Source: Macropodus opercularis | Lineage: Eukaryota > Chordata > Actinopteri > Anabantiformes > Osphronemidae | Direction of reading: 5' to 3' | Assembly: GCA_030770545.1 (NCBI GenBank) | Contig: CM061094.1 | Span: 1,101,501 to 1,165,500, forward strand | Length of the DNA stretch: 64,000 nucleotides | Shown here: piece by piece, positions 23,784 to 38,200 of the stretch | Numbering within the stretch: the first letter of the stretch is position 1 | How the letters are laid out: each line of letters opens with the position of its first letter | Translations under genes and position numbers: made by a program | Notes under the pieces: model-generated | The model's database searches: none | What the model was told of the DNA's origin: nothing | The model's input: the letters and a program-made list of their open reading frames with translations, nothing else

Positions 23784-26700
23784 CTGAACATTAACAGTAT
23801 AAAGAAAGACATAATATTAACATCATTCATGAGCCAATTACTGCATTAATCTAGAGTCAAATGAAAAGTACAACGTCTTTGCCTTTGCCTAGTTTCTGAC
23901 TAGTTTCTCCACATACAAGCTTTGAAAGTGTGTTGTTCATGTGCCCAACACGTCCCACGTTTGCTGTTCACGGACTGAATTATGTTGTGGACTGTTGCTC
24001 ATGTTTCACAGTGAATCAAGCTGTAGATTGTCTTGTATTGTTCCCTTTAGAGTTTTTATTATTCAGAGCAGACTATTGTCTAAGTCTCACAGTAGTAATT
24101 TGGGATTCATTCATGCACTTAATGTAATGTCAGTCTATCACAAAGCTTGATCCAGTTAACCTCCCTAATCTACGCCCTAAGCTCAGCTGCCTAGGAATTC
24201 AAAGTTCACATCAACACAACAGACAATGTAAAGTGTGGCGAGTAAAAATACTAAAATACAAGCTAAAAGCTAAAATTACTGTTGACATGCATGTCATTAA
24301 TTCCCTCTGCGCTCAAGTTGTGTTGCGAACATCACTGCTCACCTTGAAAGGTTCCATGCTGGGAACTGCTGGGGGCGATGAAGTTGAGTGGCACATGGGG
24401 CGTACCACTGATGTACTCATGAGGAAAGGTCCCAGTGGGGCCTTTGTAACGGCGACACACTACACGCTGGCAGACAAAGTACGCTCCTCCGATCACCAAG
24501 ATCAGCAGGATGATGGCAATCACTGGGCCAATGGTGTTGGGCCCAGTATTGGGGATGCCACTGGACGGGGGAGACAGGAACTCTAAACACGGAGCGAAAC
24601 AGAGAGACACAGTTAGGGGGAGTGTTCTTTGGAACAACTCGTCACCTCAGTGTGACGCACGGGTCCCAGGGTGTGTCTGTAAAGTTTCATGCAGATTTGA
24701 GTTTCTGTGCACACAGCCTCTGAAGTACACTTCATGCAGACAGGACCCCCACTAGGTCAACAATGGCCTGGTTCATATGATGGGGAACACGGGGTTACGT
24801 CCAGGCGTTGTCTGGGTGGCAAACATGCATGTGGGGGCCACACACTTAGGGGTCGGCTCAACCCCAACCATACTATGATTTGATTCTAAGCAAAGACACA
24901 ATACGTGCGGGTGAAGGTTTTAACTTAAATAATTCTGCCCCACATTCTGATGTATGATTGAAGTGTCCGTGTGCTCTGATATTTAAATTTACCACAAGCA
25001 AGCTCATCGGATCCGTCAGGGCAGTCAGAGTAATTGTCACACTGTTGTTTCTTAGTGATGCACTGGTTGTCACCACAGCGGAACTGATTAGGAGTGCAGA
25101 TGGCTGGAGAACAGAAACAGAGACGGACACGAGATCCGGTCACGGTTTTACAGGACACCATACAAGAAAAAGACCCAGCTCAAAAAGTCTACGGTGACGG
25201 AAGCAGTTACATAATCCAAGACAAACGATCATCAGCAAAATGTATTAAGTCACTGTTGAATTAGTGAATATTACCGTGATGACACCTTTTAGTCGTTTGC
25301 TATTTAGCTGTATAGCTGTTATCTATGTTCAGTAACCTGCAGAGTAGTGAAGACCTTCTGCCTCTAGATTTATACTGAGTTTTTGCCAACCCTTCTAATT
25401 TTCCATTTCTCACAACCTTCCATTGGTTACAGTCCAAATTCTCCTGTAATTGGTGTTTCCTGAGCTAATGTTCACGGTTTCCTGTGCTCCAGCGTAAACT
25501 TACTTTCACAGTTCTGCTCATCAGATTTATCAGAACAATCAGGTTCACCGTCACAGCGCCGTTGAGCATCAATGCAGCCTCCTTTGTGACACTGGAACTG
25601 GATGGTTGAGCAGATGGGGCAGTTCTCCTCGTCGCTACCATCGTCGCATTCAGTGAAGCCGTCACAATGCCAGGCCATGGGAATGCAGTCGATCTCGCCT
25701 GTGGAGCAGGTGAACTGCTCTGTGGAGCAGGTGGGAGGCTCTGGCAGAGCGAGGAAGCCACACAAGAAGAATTGAGACATACGACGCTACAGGTAGATAA
25801 AGCAGTGATCACAGAGCTTTGTGTGGTCAGACTAAAATCGACCCGCTGCAGTAGCACAGCACGTTCACGCTGACTGAGCCCGGATGGAAGCCAAGGTGCC
25901 TCACCTTGCATAGGAACTGAACCCCTTCGTCAAGCATCATATCTGGAAAAAGGTACTTTCTATGCTGATTTCATATATAACCTGCATTTCCTCTTTTTAG
26001 ATTATTTTTATGGTTAAATTCTATTCTAAACACCCTTATAAATATCGTTTCCTCCCAGTATTTCCAGTGAATAGACAGCTGGTGGAGAGATTCTGTCGTC
26101 AGACAAAGGGATGAGACACCAGTTCCTCACATCCACGTCATCCTCACATGATGCTGAAAAACTTTGTTCGTATTTGACCAACGTCCGTCTTCGTCAGACG
26201 TATTCAAGCTTCTTAGAGAGAATTCATATTCACTTTCTTCCTCTGCGTGAGACATTTAACAGTAGCGTGTTTTTGAAGTTTTAGTTGAGTCTGAACGTCG
26301 GTTACGGGGTTAATTTCGGTCTGACCACACCTACATCTCGTTGTTGAGTTTGTCGTTTACCCCCACAGCGCAGCAAGTCCTGCAGTAACACCAGGTGCAT
26401 TGGACAAGAACAGCGAGGTGTACCGTCACCCTTAGCAACACAGATGTGAGAACAGCCGCCATTGTCACGGGAACACGGGTGAGATGCTGTAGAGAAGAGA
26501 GAGAATTAACGCCCAGCCCCACCATGTGCCTAGTGGTGAATCCTGCTGCAAGTAGATCCTCAGTGTGTGGAAAGGATAGTGCCTTACCAAACTCCTGCGG
26601 GTCCATCTCTTCCACAGCATGGATGGAGGTCAGATACGATATGCGCCCCTGTATGCGCGTGCGTCCATCTCCGGTTAGTTTGTCCACTCTCTCTATCATC

Positions 26701-29700
26701 TGTTGCTGTCGGTCGATCCAGTACAAATGATCCCCGAGAACCGTCAGCCCCATCGGCTGGAGAATGTTGGAGTCCTGGAGAACGATGCGATTGGCTCCTG
26801 GAAAACATGGGATGTCATTATGAGAACATGATAGTGTGGTAATTCCTTAATTCAAAGTGAAAGCTGAAACAAAAAACTGCATAAAAATTATGACATTGAC
26901 TAAAAAGGATTTTTAACGTTCTGTGGATAAATCAAAAGAGAAGCAGAACAGGTTTTATGCAAGTACCACTGTAAAAAAACCTTTAATGGCCCTATGGGCT
27001 GTTTAATGAGCCCACAAAACGATGGCAGTTCAGTGTTTAAACTACTCTAAAAGCAGGAGAAAACTGAATTTATAATAAAGCTAATTCCAGTCGCTCTCTG
27101 CAGTTTACATCGTATAAATCAATGTTCAGTTCAGACTCACATTGGAGGTCGTATGCTCATGTTCCAGATCTATTCAGTTCGGCTCAGTTTTATTAACAGC
27201 GTGTAAACTGCCCTCACATGAAACAGTAACTCACCTGTCAGGTCGCTGCTCTCTATGCGTTTGAGGTCTGCGTCGACCCAGAACAACTTTCCTAGTTTAT
27301 TGTCCAGTGTCAAAGCTACTGGTCTGATCAGACCAGTGGTGAAGAGAGACTCTCTCTCTGTCCCGTCCAGACTTGCTCCTTCAATCTTAGCTGATCGCTC
27401 CTGGACTGTGGTGAAGTACATGTACCTGCAGACATATTTCTATAAGTTAAGTTGCACAACATTGCTTTGCGAAACATCAAGTAGGTTTTAAGGTAAATGC
27501 ATGGATGAACAGCCTAAACCACCTCCTCCTCTACAGCTGTTAAATGGATGGAGGTGCAGGAAAACAGTTCCAGGTTACACTAGTACAACTGCTACAGCTC
27601 ACCCTTTCTCGGCGTTTACCACGATGGCTCTGGGCTTGTCAGTCTCATCCTTTAGGACCACACCCACGGTGTTTCCGTCCATCCTCTGCACATTGATGGT
27701 GTTGGTTGTCTCGCAGGTCCAGTAAATGTGGCGGCTATAGGGGTCGAGGCTCAGGTCATGAAGTTGGTTGTCCACTGGTTGAACAGTGCTGCTTACTATC
27801 ATGGGCTGGAGCAAACACAGCACAGTCAGCCACTGCCATAATAGGAAGCTGCTCCCTGCCCTGCTACTGACAGAGCTACGTGCGTCAAGCTGCAGTATTT
27901 CTGGGACTGGGTTTTATTGTGTTATTACTGTTATTATTGTGTCTGCGAGCGTTACCATGGCGCCGTCATCTCTGGCTCTGCGTATGTTCTGTCGCCCGTC
28001 CAGCCAGTAGACAAGCCGGTCCAGCGGGTCGTAGTTAACGGCCCGCACATTCCTCAGGACATGGATGGGCAGGATGATGTCAGGACTCTGCTCCCCCAAA
28101 ACCATCCTGCTGATACTGGTCTTCTGACTGAAGAGCAGGAACCTAGAGGGAGCTACAAAAAAACGTTGTGTCAAGCTTTTTCCCTGTTGACTTAAAGATT
28201 TGACCTTGTCTGATTGAAAAACAACATTTGATTTCATTTCATTTACTTACAGCTGCAATTCCGTCCATCGGCGTTTAAGGTGTAGTGTGAAGCGCAGCGA
28301 CATCGGGCACCAGCGGGTGTGGCCAGGCAGAGATGAGCACAGTAGCCGTTGTTAAGGGAACACTCATTGGTACCATCCTGGCGGGAAGAGTGGAACACCA
28401 GGATGTCCAGCATCAACTCCAGTTGGCCCTGATGACACAAAACTGCTTGAGTGACAATTGCAACAAAAATGTCTAACAAATAAATATAGAAAGGAGCACA
28501 AGAAATCTATCTTTAGATGGGCAATGAGCCTCGAGTTCAACTGGTTCCATACCTGCAGTACCACTGTACGGTTGAGTCCACTGCGTTTGTCTGCCCGTTC
28601 AATGCTGCGCAAGTTAAAATCTGTCCAGTAGATGAAATCCCGATACTGGGTCAGACCAAAGGGGTGAGGGAGGTCGTCTACGATAATCTCCCGCTGAAGG
28701 CCTGGAGAAGATTAGGCGTCAGTGCTGCCACTCTTACCGGTGTTACGTTAACTACAGTGTCCAAGTAGCAGGATTGTTTGAAGATCCGATGTGAATCCAG
28801 CAAACAGCAATATTCTAACCGTGACTGTAATTAGATTAGAGTCAGGACAGGCCTTAACACCCATCACCTCCAACCATGAGATCACAACTTGCAAAGGTGA
28901 CAAGAGTGATAGCATGGTGTGCGTTTAATGTGCTTATAGGTGTGACGCAGCAAACAATCCGCACATACTTGATGGGCATGACTGTTAATGCAATGGTTTA
29001 TTGGTGATGACGGCCCGTTAGCCTGCGGTGTCTGACCTTGCATGTTGGTGCTTTCGATCATGCAAGTGTCCAGGTCAGTCCAGTAGAGTCGATGGTCTAT
29101 ATAGTCAATGGTCAGTCCGTTGGCTCGTCCCACTTTATCTACCAGGGTTGTGATGGTGCTGCCGTCCATGTAGGCTCTGGCTATACGAGGCCGACCGCCC
29201 CACTCTGTCCAATACATGTAGCTGTAGAGACAAGACAAAGTTGCCGGGACATGTCAAAGGGTACGTTTTTATTTTGCTGATTTAACTACACTTTGTTTTG
29301 TTAGTTGCACATGAAGACAACTTATATTGTCTTAAAGTGTGAACATGGGGATGCCATTATAAAATGACAAGGCTTATCCACACGAGCGTCATATCATCCA
29401 AACATCACCAAGTGAGGGACTTGCACACGGACTAACAGACAGACTGAATCTGTCTCTTGGATGGAGGTTTAAAAAGGTGCTGACTGTTACCTGCACTGTT
29501 ACAGTAACAGTGAGTAGAGTGAAGTGGCTCACCACGTAAAATCATGAACCACTTTCACATGGCTACACAGCAGCACAGCAACGTTCAACCACACTAGTCC
29601 TACTGACAAATCACGCCTGTGCGGCAGGCTGTAGTCTCACCCATTGGCTGGGTCCAGCGCCAGTGATCGTGGATTTTCCAGTGAGCGTGGGTTGTCCAGA

Positions 29701-32700
29701 TCCTTACAGACGAGAACCTGCCGGTACTGTCCGTCGAGCCGGGCCACCTCAATGCGGTTGGTGCCTGTGTCGGCCCAGTAGATGTTACGGCCCATCCAGT
29801 CGACTGCCATGCCTTCTGGGTAGTCCAGTCCAAACTCTAAGACGTGCTCAACAGAGCTACCGTTCATGTACGCTCTACTGATCGTCTGAGAGTGGAGGAA
29901 AGGACAGGAGTCAAAAGCAGCCTTCCATTTGATTGGTCTTGACATATTAACTCCTTAAAAACAACTAAATGCGCTGTCCAGAAAACACTGACTAAATCTA
30001 AATTTGACACAAATTAGATTCATCTTCCAGCACATTTCAACAGCCCACCGGACCTTGGCCTGTATATCTGTCCAGTAGATTCTCCTTTCAGAGACATCAA
30101 AGTCAAGCGCAGAGGCCTCCTTCACTCCCGTCAGAGGAATGGCCACATCATTGCTATTGGTACCCAGAGAGATGCTCCTGATGTTGTCCCTGAGGACAAG
30201 ACAAGACAAGATTTCTCCTAAATAACTGCTTACTTACTAATATATTGCTGCTTTAAATGACAAACATTCCAGGTGGTTAAAACCATTTACTTACACTATT
30301 TACAATTAGGTCTATCATCTCCTTTATACATTCATTCATAAAGGGCCTAAATAAATGTTTGAAATATAATTTTTGAAACGTTGCATTTTCGTTAGGTTGA
30401 ATGAAAAAGGTGTGACAGGTAAACCTACCTGTTAGTAAAGAGGAGAAAGGCTTCGGGTACCACACAGGTCTTTAAGTCTGAGAGGAGCTCCATCCCCATT
30501 GGACAGGCACAGCTCACAGCCTGCCTTTGCCAGAAACACAGATGGCTGCATCCACCATTATCTCCTGCGCAGCCATTTGTACCTGGACACACCGTGAAGA
30601 TTCAAAGATGAACATTCTGATCAAGTCCCCTGTGCTTTCTCAGCCTGTGATCATTTGGTTAGCATACCACCTGAAGTGCTCCTTACCGTAGGTCTCGCTG
30701 ACTTTCGTGGCTTTCAGCCCCATTAAATCCGGCAGCTGATCGATGATGATCTCTCGTACAGCGGTTGCTTTGTGGACCCTCTCAATACTGCGTCTCTGCC
30801 AGTCGGTCCAATAGATATAATCACCCAGCAGAGTAAATCCAAAGATATGAGGCAGTTTGTCCTCCAGCAAAGCCTGTCTGTTGCTGCCATCCACATTGAT
30901 AACCTGAGAACGAAGCAAAAGAGGAGACAGGGTGACATTTTATCAAAGCTAGATTTCACGGTGGCAGGACGGTCCTGGGTTTATGTTTGCCTGTCTCTGC
31001 ATGTGGCCCTGTGATGGACCGGAGACCTGACAGCTGGGACAGACTGCAGCCTGCCCACAACCGAAGTTAGCACTTACAATAAATCTGCAGAGACCAACCA
31101 CAAACATTTGTTACTCTGTCTATAAATGTGATCACATGTGTCCCTGAGTAAGACGTCAGATCTATGGCTGTTATTCTGATCTCCCCTTTCAATATAAAAA
31201 TAAAGACAGGACAGTCGTTGAGGTACAGAAGTTGTAAAAGGGGCAGAAACGGTAGAGCGAGAAGAAAGCAGATAGAGGGAAACACCGACGGGCTAACGGC
31301 AGAAAATGGGAACATCCACAAGAAAGTACATGTTCAAAAGCGTCTTCAAACAACACAGTACACACCAAAATGGAAATAGCAGCTGAAAGGGGGATTTCAA
31401 GAAGAATGCCAAGCATTTCAATATCAAAAAATACAGCACTAGCCTTGGCCTGACAGTAAAATGGAAAATCTGCAATTTGCATCATATGACAATGTGACCT
31501 TAATATAATATGACCCATAAACAAATAATAAGTGTAAATATTAGCAGTAGCTCCCAACAGAGGGTGCTGCTGCTGCGTCTAGGCCTCATCTAGTTTGTGT
31601 TACAGGATACCAGAGCTCATCCACTCCCAGCGCGTCTGTCTGCATACGTAGGAAACGAATAGCTGTGTTTATGGATGTGTTCTGACAACACACACAGTTC
31701 TGGGAATGTATGGTAAAAGAAAAAAAGAACACTGGAAATGAGCACGAGCTCTTAGTACGAGTTGCAAATTTCATTTCACGCTGTAACTGTGAAATTACAA
31801 TTCTTCATATATGACACTGAACAACCAGTCAGAGCAACTGCAGTCACGCCAACATGGGGAATTACATGCAAAGTCGACTGGTGGCCAGTGGCTTGACGAC
31901 TCACTGACTGTTGTCTTGCGCTGAGCAAACTGTGGCAACATAATTGAATCAGAACACTAGTGAAAACGTTACAATACACATAATCCACAAGAACGCGGAG
32001 ATCTTATAAAACCTTCAGGTGAGTCTTACTCTCCTTCAAATTACTTTCTTTGTGTGCTCATGTAAATGAATTTCTTACTTGTTACCCTGTTACTTTCCTC
32101 CGTTTTTCCCCCCTTCCCTACATGTCCATCAAAAAATAAGATGTTCTCACACCCCAGAATCAATGGATAGCGCAAAAAACCTCACTTTCACGGAGCCTAT
32201 TTTTTTCCTCAAAAAGGCAGCAGAGAGAAAGAGCAAGCAGCGGAGCAGAAAAGCAGAAAAGCAGTGTCCCTGCCATCTTTTCACTGGGATGGCCATGTCT
32301 AATTGTGTCATCGTGATAAATGAATAGGTTTTTTGTGAAGGGGTCAGAAACTGCTTTAGTTCAGAGGCCCATCAAAGTGAATAGTTAAATTTTCCCTCTC
32401 CTCCATTCTTTGAATAGATATTTAAATGAGTATTCTCTAAAAACAGAGCTGGATACACGGCTGCTCACACACAAGACTGTGAGTTGCTTGGTTAACATGA
32501 GACTACAAAAGGTGCAACTTGTGGAATTTTTTTAATACTCTAAGAGCATTTTGCGCAGATTTCGTGACTTAATTTTAAAAGCTTGTTTTAGAGTTAAGGG
32601 TAGGGAGAAGTAATCGGGTACAAGCTCTTAGGAGGAAGATTCTGTTTCCAGCCAAGACAACTAATCTTTTTAAACTCACTTTCTACTAACACTGACATGG

Positions 32701-35086
32701 AAGTGATCAGAGAAAATCTGGGTGGGAACAAACTTCCTGCTGTGTCCTGTCCCTGAGGCAGTTCAGCATGTAGCAAGTAGCTTGTTCAGGAAGAACATGT
32801 AAGTAGGGTTCAAAATTCTCCTCTTTATTGATGACCTGTTTATTCTTAATGTGGTCCACCCTCAGGATCAGGTTGAGTAGGAGGACAACAAAGAGGGGGA
32901 AGGCGTCCAGAGATGGAGCTAGTACAACCGACAGACTATAAAATAATATGTCTAATAATACACCATGACTAACGTTTAACTAAAATAAAGAATAGTAACA
33001 ACACAGAGTGACAACAGTAATGCCGCCCATCAGTCGGGTCTGATGCAGCCTGTCCCACTACCACGTCCGTGCAGCCCAGCCCCTTTCTTCTCCTTGGATA
33101 TTCTTCTTGCAGGTGTATACATCCTCTGGATGGCTATGTCGTTCAAACGGGTTGTTGTTCCAGCTGAGTTTGGAGTGAGTCACTGGGGCCACTTGAGTTT
33201 AGGTGTAAACAACTGTCAGACCGGTGTTTGTCCGAACCGCATTGAAAATGGAGGCTCCACCCTGAGAGAGGCTCGTTCAACCTGGACTTTAACAGCTTCC
33301 CTGAACACGTTCTCAGAGGAGTGGCCCTTGACTTCTGTTTTATGTCCTACTTAAGCCATGAGTTCGACTTTGCACTTTGGCAAAAACAAGTCTGTTCTTC
33401 TGGAATCTGATTGTGAAAGACACCTGCGACACGGGAGCCCAGAGGCATCGGTTCTGCTCAGCTGGCCTTAAGGCCACCATTAATGATATCAGGCTCCGCT
33501 GAGCCTCATGAAGCCGGCTGCCACCAGTCTAGCAGGTCCTAGCTTTGAGAGTCAGGAGACCTTGACACCTGCCTGAGAGACGGGCCTTGTGTCACCACGA
33601 ACACAAGGCCCGTTGTGTCTACTAACAACGACACCATCCATTTGTGAAGCTAATGGTTCTCCTATATGCAGATCGGTGTATTAGTTGCATTAAAATGCCC
33701 ACACTACGTTCTGGTTGTGTCTGGGTGCTTTGATCTTGGGGTCAAACTATTTTTAACTCCAGTGGCTGAGTATAATGCCTGGGAAGAGTCTCAGGGCTCA
33801 GCGCAAAGCAAAAACACACACGAAAATATCGACAGACAGAAGCATGTAAAGTTAGCAAAATAGAGACGCTCCATGTACCAAGGAGGCCTGGCAAAACTCT
33901 AGCACCTCAACAATGAGATGAGTGACCTGAGCCACTGGATGTGGCTGTGTCCCTGAGATGACTGATCCCATTCACTGGCTGTGCTGCAGCATACAAACAA
34001 ACTACCCACACAAACAGAAACACACTAGGACCACGACAAAGTGCTGCTCTACTCTCAGACTCCAGTTACATATGAAGCCAGCAAGGAAGGTTTTAAGCCT
34101 AGTCTGAAAAGTAGACAGGGCGTCTGCTTCCCTGAACTGGGAGCTGCTTCCAGAGGAGAGACGCCTGATGGCCAGGAGCCGTGAAGCCCATTCTACATAT
34201 AGAAATTCTTGGAACTATAAGTAGACGAGCACCCTGAGAACAAAGGGTTCCTTTGGGAAGTACGAGGTCTTTAAGATTAGATGGAGCTCTATCAAAAAGT
34301 GGTTTCATTCATTACGTGATTTTCAATTCCATTCAAGATTTTACAAGGAGCTAATGAAGAGAAGCTAACGTAGGAGAAATATGCTGTGCCTGCTGGTTCC
34401 AGTCAGAACTCTGGAACCAATTAACCTGAGGCTCTTACAACATCTTAAGGAGCAAGGAGTTACTCTAGTCTAGTAGTTACCAATGTGGGGATTCATTCTT
34501 TATGCATCAGTATACAACAGGGTATATATGAAAACGTCTCTAGTCCAACGACTGCATTCGCTGCAGTGATGATTGTTGTATCACACCACAAGAGAGAATA
34601 TCAACGTGAACTCACAACCTGGCACAATGTCCGGTTGTATGACACACAAACGCTTGGGGGTTCATTGTCTTGTCCAGTACACTTCAACAAGTGGAATCGC
34701 GTGAACAGACAGACTTGCTACCGCTCACAGAGCTGGCTAATCGATGTGCATGTCTGCTTGGCTGTCTACTCCATTATTACCAATACCAGTTTTCCACCAT
34801 TTCACAAAGCTGTCTCAAATCATCTTACACAAAGCGCCAGGGAACCGAGGCCACCGAAGAGGCCAATGCCCACATAACAACACAACAACAACCAAACGTG
34901 AGCCACTTTTCATCAGTATTTATCTATGAAACAAGTCCCACTTACAGTGATGGTCAGCAACACCAGCAAGAGAAGAGCATGGTTTGAGGACAGTATGTAG
35001 ATACTAATTGCTGCATATTGTGCACATACCAGCAGAGAAGCTCATGTGTAGTCACTGAATAGAGCATGTTTCAAACACACACACTT

Positions 35087-35123
<37 letters not shown>

Positions 35124-35243
35124 CACACACACACACACAGACTGGATGAATGCAGTTACCATATGGCCCTGCGATGTGACTGAATGGTCAATCTCGCAGT
35201 CACACAATACACATAATAGTCAATCTGCATAATCACAAAGCAG

Positions 35244-35279
<36 letters not shown>

Positions 35280-38200
35280 CTCATCAGTCAAAGCAGCTCA
35301 CGGTCACACACATTCACTTACACTCCTCAGAAAGATGGGGTCAGAGCGGTAACTTCAGAGGATTTTTTTCCACAGGGATGGGAGATGGGAGGTAACAGAG
35401 GAGGAGCCAGGTTTCTTTAAAAAAGTCCTTCTCATCAGTCTGTTAGTCATTTATCATTCTCCCTTTCAGAGGGTAAAATGTTGAACACAGTTCAATTTTT
35501 AAGCTGCACACACACGTGCATAATATAATGCTTACATACAGTGAAGTTGGTTAGTGAATTTAGTAAACACAATTTCAAAACAACTAAAAATTTTAAAGCC
35601 ATTAAAATGAGAAGCATTTCACTGTGCAACTGATGGTTTAAGCGACCTGACAAGTTTTTCTCTATTTCAGCCTTTGAAGCAATTGCTTTGTAAAACTACA
35701 AAACGTGTCTGAGACACGAAAAGCGCCCTTTGAGGTGGCTCACTTTACCCAAACCGAGAGAAAGGGGGGAGACCAGCCTTCAGTCAGTGGGCATTCAGCC
35801 AGAAAGCTCAGACAGCGAGGAGGTTGAGCGCTATCACTCCAAAAATCTGATTGTTTTTCAAATGACACACTGAGGACAGCGTGCAGAAAATGTAGGTCAT
35901 TTAAAGAAAAGTCAATTTAAGTACCACTAAAACTACGTTATGATGCCTAAACAGTGTTGAACCAGGGAGGGTGACCTGAACGCATCATACGTTTCATTTG
36001 AGTCCATCGACTGGTTTTGTTGTGTTCTTGGATAATGATGCAAGTTTAATTTTGTGATTCCAATAATTATGCAGCATTAGTAAAAACTGCGCCAGCTGCC
36101 ACAGCAACTTTTCTCCATTAGACATTCTCATGAAATCCTGCTACACACGTCTACAGTTTATTCAAAGAAACAAAACAGTGGAGGCAAGAACAGTTTCACA
36201 AAAACATTCAACCTCAACACTGCAGAGACAAACTTAAAATCACACAGCACAGATGGCTGCAAGGTTGATTAAATAAAGATGAACTATATCCTGGAGTCGA
36301 AAAGACACTAAACCTTAACCACTGAAGAGGAGCCTCACTTCACAAACTTAAGAGCAACAAAAAACAACTGAGGTGCTCAACTATACGGCGTCAATTACAC
36401 AATGGTGAAAATCACAAACAGTCTTACATCAAACCTTCAGGTTCCTAACGTGCAGTCACAAAGCATGAGCAGCCCAGATCCCAGGTCATCCCACAATTTG
36501 CCAAGGATTAACGTTGACTGATGCCAGAGCCCAGTTGTAAAATATTGTTTAAAGATGTGTTTCGGCTAAAATAAATCCTTTCATCATGAATAAGCTTAGA
36601 TTTTTCAAATCCCTCCCTATCTAGTCAGCATCTGTGCTGCAGACGCTGAAGAGGTGCCAACCTACAAATACAGCGCCTTGTAAAAGTTTTCCACATTCTG
36701 TGACATCACAACCACCAATGTAAACGTTTACTGGTGTTTATTGTAGGTGAAAAAGTGTAGGGAAAATGCTAAATGGTTTTAAACTCTTTTTCACGAATAA
36801 ATATCTGAAAAGTGTGGTGTGCATTTGTATTCAGCCCCCTTTACCCTGATAACCTGACTAGACTCTGGTGGAATCTACTGCCTTCAGAAGTCACGTAATT
36901 AGAGTTCACCTGAGAGTAATTTAATCCCAGTGTAAATACAGCTGTCCTTTGAAGCCCTCGGGTTTGTGAGAGAACAAACACCTTCGTAAAGTCTAACGAA
37001 CACAGGTATAAAGAAATGAGTTAGGCCATTAAAAATATCCCAAACTTTGAATATCTCACAGACCAATGTTTAACCCATCATCCAAAAAATGAAACGAGTA
37101 TGGCAGAGCTCTCAAGACCAAAATCCACCTAAAGTGACAGCAGAGGAGAAGATGGTGGAGCAGAGGAGCAGCCAGGAGGCCGTGGTTGCTCTAAAGGAGC
37201 TGCAGAGATGCACGGCTCAGGGAGAATCGCGTCACAGTGCCGACCTAAGCAATCCACACACGTGAGCTTTGTGGAAGACACTTAAGGAAAGAAAAGCTAA
37301 GACAGAGCTTCCAGCTCTCACATAGTCACCACTTTTCTCACAGTCTGATGCCACACTTATCATTTTTCACACATTGCAATTCAAAGCAGTTGACTGTGGG
37401 AATTACTAGCAAGCTGAATGCAAATTAAATAATCACCACCGCAATAACATGGTACATTTTAGAACAGGCAGTGTTTTGTGGCATTTACATTGGCAGGGAG
37501 GGCTCCTGACACAGGCAGCGCCTGGAGCCCCACATGTTCTGACGGTGCTGTGCTGCAGTAAAAACATTAAGCTTGAGCTTTCACAGACTCAAGACATTTT
37601 ACGTAGGATCCAGATTAATAGGGAACAATGTGCTGCATCTTCCAATCCCAGATCCCAAGGAATGAAGCTTTACTCCGTTAAAAACACAGCTTGCAATCTG
37701 TGCATCCACATCAAAGTCAGAGCGAGAAACCACATGGTGGTAATAAACGTTCTAACAGTCACAGGCAGCGGACACGCTAACCAACATAACACCCAGCATT
37801 GTTCAGGTGAAGCAGCAACAGGCAGCAGCTACAGTGAGAGAGGTAGGATCGGACTAATGAGGGCGATGAACACGTCAGTAAAACAAAGGTCTCGGAAATG
37901 GAAGCATTACGTGAATTAGTGCAGTTTGTTGGTCAGGTTCTGATTTGTACAACAGGAGGAAACAAACAAACACTGAAAATCTCACATAAGGAACAGTGAA
38001 ACCGAGAGCATTTCAGCTGAACCACAAGACGAATAATAATGGGTCGGTTTAACAGCAGGCTCATTCAAAATGAACTGAGTCTCGACTGGAAAACAGGAGA
38101 GCAGGCGCCAGCAGCAGGAGGCAAAGATATTTAGAGATATATAGTAGATAGAGTCAAATCAGAGCCATAAGCTTACTACTAACAAAAATACAATTTGAAA

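Noticed and set aside
26331..26753. Long minus-strand frame joining lrp5 exons
   Set aside because: It reads through the intron between the exons at 26588-26797 and 26361-26486, entering the second in the wrong frame; GTAAGG donor and CTACAG acceptor show the true junction.
37449..37919. 156-codon plus-strand open frame in an lrp5 intron
   Set aside because: Composition and motifs are not protein-like, there is no homologue I can recognise, and no splice sites flank it.
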